This document shows positions 58,150-64,000 of a stretch of DNA of 64,000 nt, in pieces (the stretch's first letter is position 1; each line of letters begins with the position of its first letter). The DNA lies in NCBI RefSeq assembly GCF_000002425.4, contig NC_037274.1:13603590-13667589 (forward strand), written 5' to 3'. The DNA is from Physcomitrium patens (taxonomy: Eukaryota; Streptophyta; Bryopsida; Funariales; Funariaceae). The position numbers and the translations under genes were made by a program. The notes beneath the pieces are model-generated. The model made no database searches and was not told where the DNA came from. It saw only the letters and a program-made list of their open reading frames with translations.

Positions 58150-58669
58150 ACTTTCATAGCCAAATTTTTTAGCTACACATCATATTATCTTTTGTATAAA
58201 AGTAATTATTATTAAGTATTCAAAAAAATTTATATATATATTAAATACCAAGCTTGAAAAAAAATTAAAACTCTTAGATTTGATCAAAGAAGAAAATATC
58301 TTTCTTCCAAATTTAATTAAAATCTTATTTAATGCTACCAAATGTATGTTTCATAAAGACAAATTTATCAAAACTTAATAGAAAAAAGTTTTCATATATA
58401 CTACTTACTTCTATAATTGATGTTTTAAGCCATTTCAATTGATACTACCTCAATTGAACTATTGATATCTCACATCTTAGAGTATTTAAAAGAAAAGTAT
58501 ATTTAAAAATATATGATGAATTTTAAATAAAACTTGACAATCATTCATATGAGTGTATTCTACTTGATTATAGCTCCAAGATCAAGGGATACAAGCTTCA
58601 CAAACTATACAATAAATAAATGCTTATCTTTTGTGACGTCAGATTTAAAGAGAAATATCTTTCTAATAG
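58150..58669 (+). pseudogene. Ty1/copia integrase fragment (C2)
   Basis: Readable between stops: SHLRVFKRKVYLKIYDEF, stop, IKLDNHSYECILLDYSSKIKGYKLHKLYN, then FCDVRFKEKYLS. This is the copia H-L-R-V-F-G ... K-L-D-x-x-S-x-x-C-I-L-L-G-Y-S ... K-G-Y-x-L block, the same part as C1 at 48480-48705. It is cut by the E2 LTR at 58670, so the rest lies beyond the window. Confidence 0.82.
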
Positions 58670-59193
58670 TATCAAGGAAAAGAACTCAATAAAAGCAAAT
58701 AAGCAAGTAAGATTTTTTCAAAGAAGTGTAACAAAATATAAATAAAAAAGTATGTATTATTAAAAAGAAACTAAAATATGTATTGCTAAAAGATAAGAAA
58801 AGTAGACACTCTTGAAATTAAACTAGAAGTAAGAAAGGAATTGATAAGAGAGAAAAAGACTTTATCTTTACCTCTATATATACTATCTAACTATAAGCTA
58901 TGTGGCAACATTCTATAGGACCTCTAAAACATGTTAACTTTGCATAACACATATTTTAACTTGTAAGACAACTTTTCTACATAGACACTACATAATTAGC
59001 TTATTCCATAAGTTATCAATATGTATAGTACATGGTTAATTTGTTCACCAAGTTTCTAACCTATCAATCAATTATAAAGACATATAAAAGAAAAGCAATG
59101 TCTATAAGTTGTTACAAAATTAATCTATTTTTATTTACTTCTACTTATTTATATCATCTAAGTAATAATTATAATAAATATATGTCAGTGATA
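58670..59193 (-). repeat. Element E2 3' LTR
   Basis: Aligns with E LTRs at 25632-26192 along its length, with about 20 percent difference by eye and small deletions. Both terminal CA/TG dinucleotides have decayed to TA. The partner 5' LTR is outside the window. Confidence 0.85.
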
Positions 59194-60014
59194 TTACACT
59201 TCTTTTAAAGGAAAAGTTTGACAAAGAGCGGTGATCACATGTTGAAAAAGTCTAAGATGTAGCAAATTATATTTGCAACGTATTTTAATCTTTGTTTCTT
59301 TTGAAGGTAGTTGATAGGTCTTTTTAGCCATTGGCAACATCCTATTCTATGACAAAAAGATCACCTTATTATTTGATCATCATAAAAACCTTCATAACTT
59401 CCTTCAAACAAAATATTTATAATATTATTATGACTCGTTTCTACCTCAAATAAAATCACCAAATATCGAGACTCTCTTTTCAAGTTGTGATACGAAATAT
59501 GTTGTATCTTGCCATCTATTCAAGTAAAAATATATTGCTCTTGAAGGTCTTCATTTCTCCTAAAAGCTATAATAATCGCAATGTCTCCTTTGGTAAGTTA
59601 GCAAATGATGGTTCTTCACTTGAATTTTTTGATTGTGGTGTTGCATCTCTTGAATGCTATAATTACATTGAAACTACAAATAAGAATAAAAGATAGAATA
59701 TAATCTTATTTAAATTATATTTCTTTTATAGAAAAGATTTACTATTCTTTATTTTAATTTTAATCGACGTTGTTAATAAAAAGCTTTGACCTTCTTTGTA
59801 GTATTTGTAAGATTTTTTATTGGCTTTTATGTGCATTTGCTAATATTATATCTGTACCAATAAATAAGATATTTCAACCTAAGTTGGTGCCGCCTTGAGT
59901 CTAAAACTTCTTTTACCTCAAATTCTTGAATATTACCTACTTCTATAGGAGGCGGTGGTATTTACCTTCTTCTTGAAATATTCACTATCTTATATGGTTC
60001 TAAAATAAATACAT
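59194..60014 (-). pseudogene. Element E2 3' noncoding region, chromodomain and integrase end
   Basis: 59194-59769 matches the E 3' noncoding region. 59770-59955 encodes a chromodomain remnant (FEVKEVLDSRR, YLIYWYRYNIS) that keeps the aromatic-cage Trp lost in E. 59960-60014 is the end of the integrase C-terminus and breaks at Y5. The plus-strand open stretch 59487-59696 is antisense to this element and not a gene. Confidence 0.82.
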
Positions 60015-61598
60015 TATTGTGTTGTAGTTCGGCTACTATGTAAAAATAATATACATATATATTTAATATATAATTTATTATACAATATAATAAAAATGAT
60101 GTTATTAAATTTTAGTTGATTTTAAAGTATGATTAGATTATTACTTTGAAGTAGTTAGTTTAAAAAGGCTATTATTAAGGTTGATTTTATATTGATAATA
60201 ATCTATATATATTTAAGGCTACCTTTATTAAATACTAGTGACTCTTAAAATCTTATTTTATTTTTTTATTTAATATTTAAAGCACATATTATACAAATCT
60301 TATTAAAAAAAAAAAGATTAGAAAATAATTACTATATAAAAAAGAAGTAGTTAGGCCAACCATATGAATGAATAGAGATGGATGATGAAAATCTCCATTT
60401 TATTTGCCAAAATTCATATCCAATGGACTTTAAGGAAGCAACTTAAGGTCTTATTAGAAATAAGGATTATTCTTTTACAACCATTTAAACATCAAAGATT
60501 AGGGTCATCAAGTCATCAAGTTTATATTTTTGAGTATGATTTTGATAAAACTTTTGTGTGATTTGTATTTTTTTGAAGAAGATATAGGTGCTCAAAGTTA
60601 AAAGGTCAATTTTATACCTATTGTCATTCTTTGGGATATTTTGAACATATAATAAGCGTTCTTGAGAATCAAACTATGCGATTAAAAGTTTAGTTTAAAG
60701 AGCTACATTTTTTATGCAAAAAAAAAGATTTAAAAATAATTTAAAGAAGCAATGATTACTTGAAGATAAAACTTTCAAATTGAGAATTGTCAGTGAGTCG
60801 ATTTCATGAGATATTTGATTGTAGCCATATCTTAGGTATTTGGATAGATCTTTGGATAAAACTTTTTATAAATGTATATTACTATGTTTTTAAGCTATAT
60901 TCCAAATTTTGTAGCATTTGTATTTTGGTTTTTTAAGATATAGAGAAAATAGTACCAATTAATTATAAATTGAATTTAGGGCACCTACTAGGATTTTTAA
61001 GATGTTAAAGAATTGAAAGTAGAATTATGGTTTATTTTTTTATGATAAAGTTTAAGAATAAAGTATAAATTATCTAAAAATTTGAAAAGAAACTAAAAAA
61101 TTGAATCAAGAGATATGAATTTTTAAAATTCAAAGATAAAATATTTTGTAAGAAAAAAATATTTTAAAAATAATTTGATACAATTTAGGCATTTTATGCA
61201 AAGTAAAGAAGTTTTTGGAAGCGAAGATTTTATATATATGTAAAAAATGAAGTTATGGAGCTATGAAAAAATTCTGATATAAAGATAGATTTTTGAAAGG
61301 AAATTATGGATTTTCTTTGAGCTTAATAAAGATCTAGCTTACCAACAAATGATTAATTATGACTTAGTATAGTAAAAAATATTGGGATATTTCTAGATGC
61401 TTTAGAAAGTCTTAAGTACAAAGCTACTTAAATATTAAAGAATTTTTATTAATAGAATATCTTTTGATATTATTGTATTTATTTATCTTTTATAATAAAA
61501 ATATATTACTTATTCGAACTTGGTCAATAAGTTAAAGCTAAACTTTCTACAACTAGATACCTAATATATTCCTAGATAGAAAATTATACCATACAACA
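60015..61598 (-). repeat. Solo LTR Y5, inserted in E2
   Basis: It starts TATTGTGTTGTAGTTC (TG decayed to TA) and ends CATACAACA. The flanks are ACAT (60011-60014) and ATGT (61599-61602), each one transition from ACGT. It is related to Y3 and Y4. 1584 bp, longest of the family. No ORF. Confidence 0.78.
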
Positions 61599-61797
61599 AT
61601 GTAAAATATGGGATTAATTTTTATAGATTCTAGCAGATGTAATTGATAAGTGATTAAATTGACTTATTCACAAATAGAAAATGATCCAAGTCTACAAAAA
61701 TCTAACTTATTATAAAAGAAAATAGTTTAAATACTATGATGAAGTAATCATACCTTATCACCAATGTGGAAATGAGGTTGTTCCATGCAATAGGCAT
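61599..61797 (-). pseudogene. Element E2 integrase C-terminal fragment
   Basis: Aligns with E 27004-27200 (the GPF/Y region), with many stops. It is bounded by Y5 on the left and Z on the right; E2 resumes at 63633. Confidence 0.75.
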
Positions 61798-63627
61798 TGT
61801 GAGCATAATTAATAGCTCTAATAGTTAGTTATAATTACTTTTGTGATTTTCAACATATTTTTACTAATTTTTATACTAATAAAATTAACTTATGGATTTA
61901 AATTATTTTATTTAATTAATTAAGAATTTATTTGTATTATTAGGTTGTTAATTATAAAAATACTTCTAATTATTAGATTGAGTGATTATTAAAGATTCTA
62001 AAAATATTAAGTTTAGAAAGTCTATGATTTTTTGATCTGGTTTAAATTCTCTTTTATTACTAAAATTAGAATTTTAGTAGAATATTTCTTCTAAGTTCTA
62101 AAAATTATAACTTGAATTAATCCAAAATCTTAATTTTCAATCTCAAGATTAATTCCTAATTTAATTATGTTTAATAAATTCCTTAAGTCTAATTCCTATA
62201 TCTTTTTATTTAATTTTAAGATTTTTTAAGCTTAACTTTCATGCCATAATTTAAATGAAATAAAAATATAAAGTCACTCAATATTTTGTGCTTTTGAGAA
62301 ATATTTGGTAATCATCTTTTTCTAGTTACCAACTTTTCAATAATGTAAGCCATAAGCAATTTAAAGAATAGACGGATTTTTTGCAAATTTCCAAGTAGTA
62401 AGGAGTCTATTGCCCTTGGTAATGTAAGAGAATCAATTTTGAAAATTTATCACTCGGTGACCTTTAGCTCAACTTTAATGTGACTTGCTATTATGAATGC
62501 AATTTGAAGTGTACTTTATTAGAAAATTTGTGTCATTAACTTCAAAGTTATAACAAATTTTTGATGATTTTTAAAGTGAGGATGAATTTTCTACTTCAAT
62601 AGTTTAGAATAATTAACTTCAAAAAAATATAGCTTAATACCTATTGATGTTTTGTCATCAAATCCTTTTTCTTTAAAAAAAAACTTACTAATTTTAGTTT
62701 TAGGAAAAAATTAGAGTTGCTAACTTTGAATCACTAGCTAATTTTTAGTGAATTTTTAAATAGAAGGAATCTATTACCAACCTAGCATAAGTATTTCTAT
62801 TTGGAAAAAAACCATATCTCAAGCATTTCGGGTCGGATTTCCACAACATTTATGAAAGTAGAAGCACACTAGAGTTGATCTTGATCACATCAAATTTCAC
62901 ATACATTGGAGTCTCAAGAAAGTTTCAATGAATTTTTGAGTGGCAAAAGTGGCTGCCTACAACTTGACAAACTGAAGATATGTTAATTTTTTTGTCTCTA
63001 ATCATCCTCCAATTACATTCTTTTAACACCTAATCTACTATATTAGTTCTCATTTGTTTTATTATTATTAATAAATATAATTTAATAATTTTTGAGAATT
63101 TTTTCCTCATTCCAGTAATTAATGGTAAAGTTTCATCTTTTCATCGATCTTTATATTTAAAAGATAAATGAAAATAAAAATTATCCTTATCTTTTTATTT
63201 TCACCTTTTACTTTTTATTGTAGTTTATAAATTTTATTTTTTACCTTTAAATTTTTTTATTATAGTTGTTTTTAAATTTTTCACTTGATTTTTTAGTGAT
63301 TAATTCTAACTTATTTTATTTTATTTTATTTTATTTTTATTCGTAATTTTTAAAGTTTAAGCTGGATCAAATAAACCTTAGAAGAAAATTGACTTATTAG
63401 ACTATAAAGTTTAAGAATTCATAAAAATCATATATTTGACTTATTGTATTTAGTTGGATTAATTATGATTATTATATCATTTATTTATTTTTATTTTTAT
63501 TTATTTAGTTATTTAGTTATTTTTTATATTTATGATTTAAGTGCCTATATTGGTTAATATTTAATTTTAATCTAAGTTACAATTGAATCAAATGGAACTT
63601 AAGAGAGAAAAGAAAAAATTGCTCATA
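61798..63627. repeat. Solo LTR Z, 1.83 kb, unrelated to the others
   Basis: It starts TGTGAGCA and ends TGCTCATA (CA decayed to TA), giving inverted termini. Flanked by a perfect GGCAT (61793-61797 and 63628-63632), and E2 is continuous across it. AT-rich, without ORF, primer site or internal LTR pair, so a solo LTR is the likeliest reading. No other copy is in the window. Confidence 0.75.
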
Positions 63628-64000
63628 GGCATCTACGTTATTCTTTTGTTGTTTTTAGGATTCTTTTAATTGTGCCTTCATTATAATTCGAATAAATGAT
63701 TTGTCATATTTTTTGCTGCAAGATTATCAACTTTTAAAAAGTCAAAAGCATCAAATAATGGATGATAATCATAATTAGTAAAAAAAAAGTATTTGTTGTA
63801 TAGAAGAATGTACTGTATTATTATAAGCAAACTTTACTAATAGCAAAAAAATTGTTCAATTATCTTATTGGTAGTTGATGGTACTCCTCAAATATTGCTT
63901 CAAAACTTCATTTATATGCTTTATTTGTTTATTAGTTTGAGGATAGAAAGCTAAAGATAGTTTTATATCTACTTTTAAAATCTTGAAAAGCATTCTTTAA
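63628..64000 (-). pseudogene. Element E2 integrase core fragment, cut by window end
   Basis: Aligns with E 27230-27590, including the region after the catalytic Glu (E LEQYLRC, here eroded). Every frame has stops. The element continues beyond 64000. Confidence 0.82.

Larger units (their letters stand above)
58670..64000 (-). mobile_element. Element E2: old copy of chromovirus E, running off the window
   Basis: 3' LTR at 58670-59193 (TATCAAGGA to CAGTGATA), then sequence colinear with E 26193-27590 on the minus strand. It is interrupted by Y5 (60015-61598) and Z (61798-63627). The chromodomain, integrase C-terminus and part of the integrase core are present. Decay is much heavier than in E. 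Confidence 0.87.

Noticed and set aside
1-64000. Fungal origin with RIP mutation as an explanation of the decay.
   Set aside because: Two primer sites match plant-type tRNA 3' ends, CpG as well as CpA sites are decayed, and Tat/Athila-like elements are known only from plants. Not fully excluded.

Overview
The window is intergenic, transposon-saturated DNA, almost certainly from a land plant with a large repeat-rich genome. I see no intact host gene, rRNA, tRNA or CRISPR. Two primer-binding sites point to plants: one matches the 3' end of plant-type tRNA-Asp (5612-5629), the other plant-type tRNA-Trp (23163-23180). CpG and CHG decay is heavy throughout. The mix of a Tat/Athila-like element (B), a sushi/Tcn1-like chromovirus (E) and a third Ty3 type (D) would suit a non-flowering plant, but that is a guess.

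Layout. Bases 1-33228 are one nested stack. Element A (gag-protease, no pol; starts before the window, 3' LTR at 32489-33228) is the oldest layer. It was hit by solo LTR Y1 (1603-2854), by D (minus strand, 2889-25124) and by E (minus strand, 25632-32012). D was hit by B (4867-17320, complete with both LTRs). B was hit by solo LTR X (8007-9220) and solo LTR Y2 (11550-12818). Each junction was placed by target-site duplications, and removing the insert brings the interrupted reading frame back into register. 33229-35274 is AT-rich with simple repeats. 35275-40270 is a plus-strand Ty3 fossil (F) split by solo LTR Y3. 40750-47681 is a D relative (G), minus strand, lacking RT and RNase H, with Y4 in one LTR. 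48180-52830 is a Ty1/copia fossil interrupted by a solo LTR of B type and by a 1 kb insert. 52831-58149 has no recognised gene but holds a GC-richer island. 58150-58669 is a second copia fragment, cut by E2 (58670 to the window end), an older copy of E carrying solo LTRs Y5 and Z.

How the parts relate. B, E and D each once encoded gag, protease, RT, RNase H and integrase. All are now broken by stops, frameshifts and insertions, and several catalytic residues are lost. A and G are pol-deleted derivatives that could only have moved using enzymes of relatives.

Main observations: (1) the D/G/X/Y class leaves 4-bp duplications that all read NCGN once C-to-T decay is allowed for, suggesting CpG-centred integration; (2) the LTR of D carries about 0.8 kb of a foreign (A/B-type) gag in sense orientation, still open for 210 codons except one TAG in both LTRs; (3) the two D LTRs share a 1.36 kb nearly identical core between diverged ends, a gene-conversion signature; (4) A is an in-frame fusion of protease to the tail of a post-integrase ORF.
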